Assembly (NCBI GenBank): GCA_019509895.1
Contig: JAEKLK010000276.1
Coordinates: forward strand, 1 to 5,846
Reading direction: 5' to 3'
From: Betaproteobacteria bacterium
GTDB lineage: Bacteria; Pseudomonadota; Gammaproteobacteria; Burkholderiales; SG8-39
DNA: 5,846 nucleotides
Of the stretch, positions 1 through 5,846 are shown in pieces. Position 1 is the first letter of the stretch, and each line of letters starts with the position of its first letter. The notes below the pieces were generated by a model that did not search any database, was not told the origin of the DNA, and was given only the letters and a program-made list of their open reading frames with translations. The translations under genes and the position numbers were made by a program.

Positions 1-1444
1 CCTCGAGCTGCGGCAGATAGATGTTGTTCACCTCGTAGCGGTGGCGGTGGCGCTCATTGACCTCCGCCCCGTAGATCGACGCGGCGGCGGTGCCCGGCTC
101 CACCGGGCAGCGCTGCGCCCCCAGGCGCATGGTGCCGCCGAGGTCGGATTTTTCGCTGCGCCGCTCGATGCGGCCGGTGCGGTCGAGCCATTCGGTGATG
201 AGCGCGACGACCGGGTGTGGCGTGTCGGGATCGAACTCCGTGCTGTTCGCACCGGCAAGCCCGCAGGCATCGCGAGCAAACTCGATGGTCGCGAGCTGCA
301 TGCCGAGGCAGATGCCGAGGTACGGGATGCTGTTCTCGCGCGCATAGCGGATCGCGCGGATCTTGCCATCGGTGCCGCGCTTGCCGAAGCCGCCGGGCAC
401 CAGGATGGCGTCCATCTTCTCCAGGCCGCCGAGGCCCTGGTTCTTTTCCAGCTCCTCGGAATCGAAGTAGTGGATGTTGACGCGGCTCTGCGTGTGGATG
501 CCGGCGTGCTTCAGCGCCTCGTTCAGCGATTTGTACGAGTCCTGCAGGTCGACGTATTTGCCGACGAAGGCGACGTCGACCTCGTGCTTCGGATTCTCCT
601 GCGACTCGACGATCTTGCGCCAGGACGAAAGGTCGGCCGCGCGCGCCAGGATCGAAAGCTTGTGGCAGACGATCTCGTCCAGCATCTGGTCGTGCAGCAT
701 CATCGGGATCTTGTAGATCGAGTCCACGTCCCAGGCCGAGATCACCGCCTCCTTCTGCACGTTGCAGAAAAGCGCGATCTTGCGCCGTTCTTCCTCGGGC
801 AGCGGCTGGATCGTGCGGCAAAGGAGCGCATCGGGCTGGATGCCGATCTGGCGCAGCTCCTTGACCGAGTGCTGCGTCGGCTTGGTCTTGATCTCGCCCG
901 CCGCCGCGACGTACGGCACGAGCGTCAGGTGGATGTAGCAGACGTTGTTGCGGCCGAGCTCGAGGCCCATCTGCCGGATCGCTTCCAGGAAGGGCAGCGA
1001 CTCGATGTCGCCCACCGTGCCGCCTACCTCGACGATCGCCACATCGGCTTCGCCGGCGCCGCGCTTGATGAAGCCCTTGATCTCGTCGGTGATATGCGGG
1101 ATGACCTGCACCGTGCCGCCGAGGTAGTCGCCGCGGCGCTCTTTCTTGATCACCGACTCGTAGATCTGGCCAGTGGTGAAGTTGTTCCACCGGCGCATCT
1201 TCGAGCTCTGGAAGCGCTCGTAGTGCCCAAGATCGAGGTCGGTCTCGGCGCCATCCTCGGTCACGAACACCTCGCCGTGCTGGAACGGCGACATCGTCCC
1301 GGGATCGACGTTGATGTACGGGTCGAGCTTGATGTTGGTGACGCGGATGTTGCGCGACTCGAGGATCGCGGCGAGGGAAGCGGCAGCGATTCCCTTCCCC
1401 AGGGAGGACACTACACCGCCTGTTACGAAGACATACTTTGCCAT
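1..1444 (-). CDS. pyrG: CTP synthase (glutamine-hydrolysing), C-terminus outside window
   Basis: This enzyme makes CTP from UTP, ATP and glutamine in the cytoplasm, the last step of de novo pyrimidine nucleotide synthesis. The reading frame is unbroken for 481 residues and leaves the window at base 1; the family is usually about 540-550 residues, so some 60-70 are missing. The N-terminal synthetase domain (about 1-265) opens with MAKYVFVTGGVVSSLGKGIA, whose ATP-binding loop contains Lys17. Asp71 in TDLDLGHYERF and Glu139 in VEVGGTVGDIES match the metal-binding acidic residues of the E. coli enzyme. The class I glutamine amidotransferase domain begins near VGKYVDLQDSYKS (about 294) and has VPGGFGKRG and the nucleophile elbow PYLGICLGMQ, with catalytic Cys379. 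The His and Glu of that triad (515 and 517 in E. coli) lie beyond the window. The start is the ATG at 1444-1442, matching the family N-terminus. A weak AGG lies three bases upstream. No frameshift or missing key residue is seen. Confidence 0.98.
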   Translation of the reverse strand, partial: MAKYVFVTGGVVSSLGKGIAAASLAAILESRNIRVTNIKLDPYINVDPGTMSPFQHGEVFVTEDGAETDLDLGHYERFQSSKMRRWNNFTTGQIYESVIKKERRGDYLGGTVQVIPHITDEIKGFIKRGAGEADVAIVEVGGTVGDIESLPFLEAIRQMGLELGRNNVCYIHLTLVPYVAAAGEIKTKPTQHSVKELRQIGIQPDALLCRTIQPLPEEERRKIALFCNVQKEAVISAWDVDSIYKIPMMLHDQMLDEIVCHKLSILARAADLSSWRKIVESQENPKHEVDVAFVGKYVDLQDSYKSLNEALKHAGIHTQSRVNIHYFDSEELEKNQGLGGLEKMDAILVPGGFGKRGTDGKIRAIRYARENSIPYLGICLGMQLATIEFARDACGLAGANSTEFDPDTPHPVVALITEWLDRTGRIERRSEKSDLGGTMRLGAQRCPVEPGTAAASIYGAEVNERHRHRYEVNNIYLPQLE

Positions 1445-1470
1445 TTACCTAGGGCGTGTAGGGATGGACA

Positions 1471-1498
1471 AGTCTACAGGAAGGCAGGCGCGCCGCAA
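1471..1498 (-). promoter_or_regulatory. Possible sigma70-like promoter for pyrG
   Basis: On the minus strand the spacer before pyrG carries TTGCGG (1498-1493) and TAGACT (1476-1471), separated by 16 bases. The first matches 3 of 6 consensus -35 bases and the second 4 of 6 consensus -10 bases. An A/T patch, AAAATTTT (1504-1497), overlaps the -35 end and stands out in this GC-rich sequence. Transcription would begin near 1464, leaving a leader of about 20 bases. The match is weak and could be chance; pyrG might instead be read through from the upstream binding-protein gene. Confidence 0.25.
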
Positions 1499-1528
1499 AA
1501 TTTTCGGGCGGTTTTCCAGCCAGCGGCG
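1491..1528. repeat. Imperfect inverted repeat in the spacer upstream of pyrG
   Basis: CGCCGC (1491-1496) and GCGGCG (1523-1528) are perfect 6-base inverted arms. Just inside them AAAA (1497-1500) can pair with TTTT (1512-1515), leaving a 7-base bulge and an 11-base loop. On the minus strand no run of T follows the right-hand arm, so this is not a convincing intrinsic terminator for the binding-protein gene. It may be an operator, an mRNA structure or chance. The rest of the 92-base spacer (1445-1536) holds nothing else I recognise. Confidence 0.2.
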
Positions 1529-1536
1529 TACGGCGT

Positions 1537-3102
1537 TCACTCGATGCGCACCCACTGCGCCTCGACCCAGTTGTCGGCGCGGTGCACGGCGGTGACGTTC
1601 TGGCGCATCGCCCACGGAATGACCTGCCGATGCAAAGGGACATGGTGGATTTGCGCGTTGTGCTCGGCGATCGCCTCGGCAATGATTTTCCTCCGCTTGG
1701 CGGCATCGGATTCGGTGCGCGCGGCGTCGATCAGCGCGTCGAGCTTGGCGTTGCGGTAATTGCCATAGTTGTAGTCGCCCGAGCCCTTGCTGTCGGGGCT
1801 GTGCAGCACCGGCGTGAGGATGGTCTGCGCATCGGTCACCGCGCCGCCCCAGCCGAGCAGGTAGGCGCTGGTGTCGCGCTTCGGCAAGCGGGCGAAGTAG
1901 ATCGCGCGTGGCTGGGCATTGACCCGCACGCGCAGGCCGATCTTGGCGAGCATCCCGGCGACCGCCACGCAGATCTGCTCATCGTTGATATAGCGATTGT
2001 TCGGGCAGTCGAGCGTGAAGCCGAAGCCGTTCGGGTACCCGGCGTCCGCCAGCAGCCGTTTCGCGCCGGCCGGATCGTAGGGCAGCCGCTTCTCCGCCTC
2101 CGCGTTCGAGGCGAGCGGCGACGGCGTGATGCTGCCCGTCGGCAGCGCCAGGCCGCGCATGGTCACGCGCCGGAGCGACTCGATGTCGATCGCCCGGTAG
2201 ACCGCTTCGCGCACGCGGCGGTCCTTGAACGGGTTCTTGTCCTTCACGTCCGAATAGAGGAGCTGCTCGCGTTCCTGGTCAAAGCCGAAGAAAAGGATGC
2301 GGTTCTCCGGCCCCTCGATTACCTTGACGCCCGCCTGCTTCCTGAGGCGCGGCACATCCTGCGGCGGCGGATCCAGGATAAGGTCGACGTTGCCCGAGAT
2401 GAGCGCAGACACTCGAGTGGCGTCTGACTTGATCGAGAGGTAAGTCACCTCGGTGACATTGCCCTCGTGTTTGCCCCACCAGTTCGGATTTCTCACCAGC
2501 ACCGTTTTCACATCCGGCTCGCGCGACTTGAGCATGTACGGTCCGGTCCCGTTGGCATGAAGGGAGGCGTACGACTCTTCCTTGGCCGAGAAGTCGAGCG
2601 GCCGCTCGAGCTTGTTCTTCACGCACCATGCGCGGCTCATGATCTGCACCAGCGTCGCGTGCTCGAGCATGATCGGATTGGGCTCGGGCAGCTTGAACTC
2701 GACCGTGTAATCGTCGATCTTCGACGGCTTGCCGAGCGCGGCAGCATAGACCCGAATCTGCGAGCTCGACTGGCTCGCGCGCTGCACCGAGAAGAGGACA
2801 TCGTCCGCGGTGAACGGCGTGCCATCATGGAAGCGCACCCCTTTTCGCAGCGTGAAGCGCCAGGTCAGCGGATCGACCTGCTGCCATGCGCTCGCCAGCA
2901 CGGGCACGATCTCGAGCTGCTTGCCGCGGTTCACGAGCGTCTCGTACATCTGCCCGTTGATGCTGTTGGTGAGCAGCTCGTTCTGCGAATGCGGATCGAT
3001 GGTCTGCGGATCGCCCTGGCTCGCCCAGCGGAAGGGGCGCGCCCCGGCGGTTGCCACTACGAGCGCAAACGCGAGCGCGAGGATGGCAGAATCGCGCCTC
3101 AT
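1537..3102 (-). CDS. Periplasmic ABC transporter substrate-binding protein, family 5 (peptide/nickel type)
   Basis: This is a complete 521-residue solute-binding protein of the SBP_bac_5 (DppA/OppA-like) family, which delivers a ligand, usually a di- or oligopeptide, to an ABC importer in the inner membrane. Residues 1-21 form a Sec signal peptide: MRRDS, a hydrophobic core, then an AGA cleavage site before RPFRW. There is no lipobox cysteine, so it should be freely periplasmic. The mature protein starts with the family's typical segment (FRWASQGDPQTIDPH, 24-38). The family signature spans about 67-109, with TWRFTLRKGVRFHDGTPFTA at its core. NGTGPYMLK (184-192) and PFKDRRVREAVYRAID (291-306) are also typical. 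Cys366 and Cys378 (LDC...QIC) may form a disulfide. The protein ends in WVRIE and a TGA at 1539-1537. The ATG at 3102 was chosen because it begins the signal peptide; an in-frame ATG at 3135 would add 11 unhelpful residues. No good ribosome binding site precedes it; the nearest GAGG is about 16 bases upstream. No permease or ATPase gene is in the window, so the ligand cannot be fixed. Confidence 0.95.
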   Translation of the reverse strand: MRRDSAILALAFALVVATAGARPFRWASQGDPQTIDPHSQNELLTNSINGQMYETLVNRGKQLEIVPVLASAWQQVDPLTWRFTLRKGVRFHDGTPFTADDVLFSVQRASQSSSQIRVYAAALGKPSKIDDYTVEFKLPEPNPIMLEHATLVQIMSRAWCVKNKLERPLDFSAKEESYASLHANGTGPYMLKSREPDVKTVLVRNPNWWGKHEGNVTEVTYLSIKSDATRVSALISGNVDLILDPPPQDVPRLRKQAGVKVIEGPENRILFFGFDQEREQLLYSDVKDKNPFKDRRVREAVYRAIDIESLRRVTMRGLALPTGSITPSPLASNAEAEKRLPYDPAGAKRLLADAGYPNGFGFTLDCPNNRYINDEQICVAVAGMLAKIGLRVRVNAQPRAIYFARLPKRDTSAYLLGWGGAVTDAQTILTPVLHSPDSKGSGDYNYGNYRNAKLDALIDAARTESDAAKRRKIIAEAIAEHNAQIHHVPLHRQVIPWAMRQNVTAVHRADNWVEAQWVRIE

Positions 3103-3103
3103 G
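3100..3103. other. Overlapping divergent start codons (CATG)
   Basis: The minus-strand ATG of the binding-protein gene occupies 3102-3100 and the plus-strand ATG of the tricorn protease gene occupies 3101-3103, so both starts share the palindrome CATG. The genes therefore have no intergenic space. Promoters and ribosome binding sites for each would have to lie in the other's 5' coding region. Neither side shows a strong Shine-Dalgarno sequence at normal spacing. On the plus strand CAGAAT (3087-3092) is a 4 of 6 match to a -10 box. If used, it would start the mRNA almost at the protease ATG, giving a leaderless message, but no fitting -35 box precedes it. Confidence 0.7.
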
Positions 3104-5846
3104 TCCGCGCGAGGGTACCTCAGGCAGCCGAGCATTGCCGGCGAGGCGATTGTCTTCGTCTGCGACGACGACCTCTGGCGTGTCGACGCCGCGGGCGGCG
3201 TGGCGCGGCGGCTGACCGCCGGCCTCGGCGAGGTCGGCACACCGGCGCTTTCGCCCGATGGGCGCTTCCTCGCCTATGTCGCGCGCGACGAGCAGCACCC
3301 CGAGGTCTATCTCATGCCCGCCGAGGGCGGGCCGGCGCGGCGCATGACGTGGCTCGGACCGGACGTCATCGTGCGCGGCTGGACGCCCGAGGGCGCGATC
3401 CTCTTCGTCACGACGTGGGGCCAACCCTTCTTCCGCAACTACCGCGCCTTCACGCTCGGCACAGACGGCGGCCTGCCCTCGCTCCTGCCTTTCGGGCAGG
3501 TCAACCATCTGTCTTACGGGCCGCGGGGCGCGAAGGTCATCGGCCGCAATACCGCCGACCCGGCGCGCTGGAAGCGCTATCGCGGCGGCACGGCAGGCGC
3601 GATTTGGGTGGATGCGACTGGCGGCGGCGAATTCAAGCGCCTGGCGCTCGCCGGCAACGTCACCAGCCCGATGTGGCTCGGCAACCGCATCTGGTTCCTG
3701 GGCGACCACGAGGGCGTCGGCAACCTCTACTCCTGCGCGCCCGATGGCAGCGACCTGCGGCGACATACCGACCACGCCGATTACTACGCACGCCACGCGG
3801 CGACCGATGGCAAGCGCGTCGTCTATCAGTGCGCCGCCGATTTGTGGCTCTACGATCCGGCGCGCGACGAGACGCGGCGCCTGGAAATCGAGGTGCGCGC
3901 GCATCGCACGCAGGCCGCGCGCAAATTCGTACCGCCCGCCGACTTCCTCGGCGACTACGCGCTTCACCCGGAAGGCCACAGCCTGCTCGCCGACGTGCGC
4001 GGAAAGCTCTACTCGTTCGCGCTCTGGGAAGGCGCGGTGCGACAGCACGGCGCGCCCGATGCCGTGCGGTTCCGCCATGGACGCTGGCTGGCCGATGGCA
4101 GCCTCGTCGCTGTATGCGATGTCTCGGGCGAGGAGCGGCTGCACGTCTTTGCCGAGGGCGCCGAGCGCACGCTCGACGCCGACATCGGCCGCGTGGTGGC
4201 GATGGAAGCATCGCCCAAGGCAAAGCTCGTCGCGATAGCCAATCATCGCAACGAAGTGCTGCTCGCCGACCTCGAGAAGGATACGGTTCAGGTCGTCGCG
4301 CGTAGCGAATACGGGCGCAGCGAATCGCTCGCCTGGTCGCCGGACGGAGCCTGGCTCGCCTTCGCGCTCGCGACGACGCCGCGCACCAGCACCGTTCGCC
4401 TCCACGAAATCGCCAGCGGTCGTACGATTTCCGCCACCACCGGTGACTTCCGCGATTACGCGCCGGCCTTCGATCCGGAAGGGCGCTACCTCTACTTCCT
4501 CTCCGCGCGCACCTTCGATCCGGTCTACGACAGCGTGCACTTCGATCTCTCCTTCCCGCGCGCGACGCGTCCGTATCTGGTGGCGTTGCAGGCGCACGGC
4601 GCGCCGCCCTTCGACCCGGCGCCGCGCGGGCTGGCACCGCGCGAGGACAAGCCGGCGACCGCGGCGCCTTCGAGCGTGCGCATCGATGCCGATGGTCTCG
4701 AGGGACGCGTCGCAGCCTTCCCGGTCCCGGAAGGCGTTTACCGGCAGATCGGCGGGCTGCACGGCAAGGTGCTGTGGACGCTGTTCGAGCCGGCGGGCGC
4801 GCACGGCCGCGGCGGCCTCGGCGGCGAGCGGCCTGGGCGACTCGAATGCTTCGACTTGGCATCGGTGCATCGCGAGACGCTGGTGGACCGCATCGACTCG
4901 TTCTCGCTTTCGCGCGACGCGAGGACGATGGCGATGCGCGAAGGCCGGAAGCTCCGGGCGCTGGAAGCCGGCAAGAAGCCCGACGCCAAGGCGGCGGAAG
5001 GCTATCCCGAGCATTCGCGGCAATCGGGCTGGGTCGACCTCGAGCGCGTGCGCGCGTCGGTCGACCCGCTGGCCGAATGGCGGCAGATGCTGCGCGAGGT
5101 GGCGCGGCTGCAGCGAGATCAGTTCTGGGTCGCCGACATGTCGGGCGTCGACTGGCAGGCGGCCGTGAGCAAGTACGAGGCGCTGCTGCCGAAAGTGGCG
5201 ACGCGCGGCGAGCTCTCGGATCTCATCTGGGAGATGCAGGGCGAGCTCGGCACCTCGCACGCCTACGAGATGCTCGGCGACCACCGAAAGCCGCCGGCGT
5301 GGACGCTGGGTGCACTCGCGGCCGATTTCCGCGGCGACGAGATCACGCACATCGCGCGCGGCGACGCCTGGGATGCCGTCGCCGATTCACCGCTGAACGC
5401 TATCGGCGTCGAGGCCGAGGTCGGCGAGCACATCGTCGCGGTGAATGGCCAGCCGGTGACACGCGAGCGGCCGGTGACCTCGCTGCTGGTCCACCAGGCG
5501 GGGGCCAAGGCCGAGCTGACGCTCGCGCGCGCGGACAAGAGGCGAACGGTACTCGTCACGCTGCTCAAGGACGAGGTCCCGGCGCGCTATCGCGACTGGG
5601 TGGAGACGAAGCGCCGCTGGGTGCACGAGGAATCGAAGGACCGCGTCGGCTACCTGCACCTCCCCGACATGATGTCGGCGGGCTACGCCGAGTTTCATCG
5701 CTACTTCATCGTCGAGTGCGAGCGCGATGGCCTAGTCGTCGATCTGCGCTACAACCGCGGCGGCCACGTCTCGCAGCTGCTACTCGAGAAACTGGCGCGC
5801 AAGCGCATCGGCTACGACTTCCCGCGCTGGGAGAAGCCGATGGCGT
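3101..5846 (+). CDS. Tricorn-type protease (S41 family), C-terminus outside window
   Basis: This is a homologue of the archaeal tricorn protease, a large cytoplasmic hexameric serine peptidase that cuts oligopeptides for further trimming by aminopeptidases. The frame is open for 915 residues to the window edge; the family is about 1,030-1,090, so over 100 residues are missing. No signal peptide or membrane segment is present. Residues from about 5 to 640 form the six- and seven-bladed beta-propellers, with blade motifs such as LSPDGRFLAY (from 50) and LAWSPDGAWLAF (410-421), and the segment WKRYRGGTAG (157-166) that I recall as typical of bacterial tricorns. The C1 domain (about 645-730) holds the Ser719-His720 pair in GELGTSHAYE, matching Ser745-His746 of the Thermoplasma enzyme. 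A PDZ domain spans about 737-830 (VGEHIVAVNGQPV). The C2 domain begins with VGYLHLPDM and has VVDLRYNRGGHVSQLLLEKL (879-898) near the oxyanion region. The nucleophile Ser965 and Glu1023 equivalents lie beyond the window. The start gives MSARGYLRQPSIAGE, fitting the family. An in-frame ATG at 3083 would add six residues. Confidence 0.95.
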   Translation, partial: MSARGYLRQPSIAGEAIVFVCDDDLWRVDAAGGVARRLTAGLGEVGTPALSPDGRFLAYVARDEQHPEVYLMPAEGGPARRMTWLGPDVIVRGWTPEGAILFVTTWGQPFFRNYRAFTLGTDGGLPSLLPFGQVNHLSYGPRGAKVIGRNTADPARWKRYRGGTAGAIWVDATGGGEFKRLALAGNVTSPMWLGNRIWFLGDHEGVGNLYSCAPDGSDLRRHTDHADYYARHAATDGKRVVYQCAADLWLYDPARDETRRLEIEVRAHRTQAARKFVPPADFLGDYALHPEGHSLLADVRGKLYSFALWEGAVRQHGAPDAVRFRHGRWLADGSLVAVCDVSGEERLHVFAEGAERTLDADIGRVVAMEASPKAKLVAIANHRNEVLLADLEKDTVQVVARSEYGRSESLAWSPDGAWLAFALATTPRTSTVRLHEIASGRTISATTGDFRDYAPAFDPEGRYLYFLSARTFDPVYDSVHFDLSFPRATRPYLVALQAHGAPPFDPAPRGLAPREDKPATAAPSSVRIDADGLEGRVAAFPVPEGVYRQIGGLHGKVLWTLFEPAGAHGRGGLGGERPGRLECFDLASVHRETLVDRIDSFSLSRDARTMAMREGRKLRALEAGKKPDAKAAEGYPEHSRQSGWVDLERVRASVDPLAEWRQMLREVARLQRDQFWVADMSGVDWQAAVSKYEALLPKVATRGELSDLIWEMQGELGTSHAYEMLGDHRKPPAWTLGALAADFRGDEITHIARGDAWDAVADSPLNAIGVEAEVGEHIVAVNGQPVTRERPVTSLLVHQAGAKAELTLARADKRRTVLVTLLKDEVPARYRDWVETKRRWVHEESKDRVGYLHLPDMMSAGYAEFHRYFIVECERDGLVVDLRYNRGGHVSQLLLEKLARKRIGYDFPRWEKPMA

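Noticed and set aside
54..1190. Minus-strand open frame (378 codons) within pyrG
   Set aside because: It is a shifted frame of the same strand. The correct pyrG frame was translated throughout 1444-2 without a stop and gives a complete family match.
1491..1528. Intrinsic terminator for the binding-protein gene
   Set aside because: The inverted repeat has a 7-base bulge and no T tract following it on the minus strand.
41..1759. Long plus-strand open frame (572 codons) opposite pyrG
   Set aside because: pyrG on the minus strand is certain and fully conserved. The antisense translation shows no known motif and runs across the spacer into the binding-protein gene.
3103..3240. N-terminal extension of the binding protein to an ATG at 3240 (46 extra residues)
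   Set aside because: The extension is Ser/Arg/Pro-rich, would bury the signal peptide inside the protein, and is antisense to the well-conserved tricorn N-terminus.
2467..4305. Plus-strand open frame (612 codons) spanning the 5' parts of both the binding protein and tricorn genes
   Set aside because: It is out of frame with tricorn and antisense to the binding protein; its translation is Arg-rich and low in complexity.
2825..5350. A very long (841-codon) open frame on the minus strand, antisense to the tricorn gene
   Set aside because: It lies opposite an unmistakable conserved gene and also overlaps the binding-protein gene in another frame. Its translation is Arg/Ala-rich with no recognisable domain, as expected where GC-rich codon bias removes stops from the opposite strand.

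Overview
The window is GC-rich (about two thirds by eye). Its codon use and protein sequences suggest a proteobacterium. The CTP synthase reads most like a betaproteobacterial enzyme, though I judge that from memory of the family, without a search. Three genes fill nearly all of it. Two run off the edges of the window.

Layout: positions 1-1444 on the minus strand hold the first 481 residues of CTP synthase (pyrG); the C-terminal end lies beyond position 1. A 92-base spacer (1445-1536) follows, with a possible weak promoter for pyrG and an imperfect inverted repeat. Positions 1537-3102 on the minus strand hold a complete family 5 (peptide/nickel-type) ABC transporter substrate-binding protein of 521 residues with a signal peptide. 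Starting at 3101 on the plus strand and running off the right edge are the first 915 residues of a tricorn-type S41 protease. It has two beta-propellers, a C1 domain with the Ser-His pair, a PDZ domain and the beginning of the C2 catalytic domain.

How the genes may work together: the binding protein should capture peptides in the periplasm, while the tricorn protease has no signal peptide and should degrade oligopeptides in the cytoplasm. They are transcribed divergently, and their start codons overlap in the four bases CATG (3100-3103), so there is no intergenic space. Any promoter for either gene must lie inside the other's coding sequence. A shared peptide-use role is an inference from this layout. 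pyrG lies downstream of the binding-protein gene on the same strand, with no evident metabolic link.

I found no RNA genes, mobile elements, CRISPR arrays or clear terminators. I see no strong case for a wholly new system; the head-to-head start overlap and the binding protein/protease pairing are the points most worth a second look.
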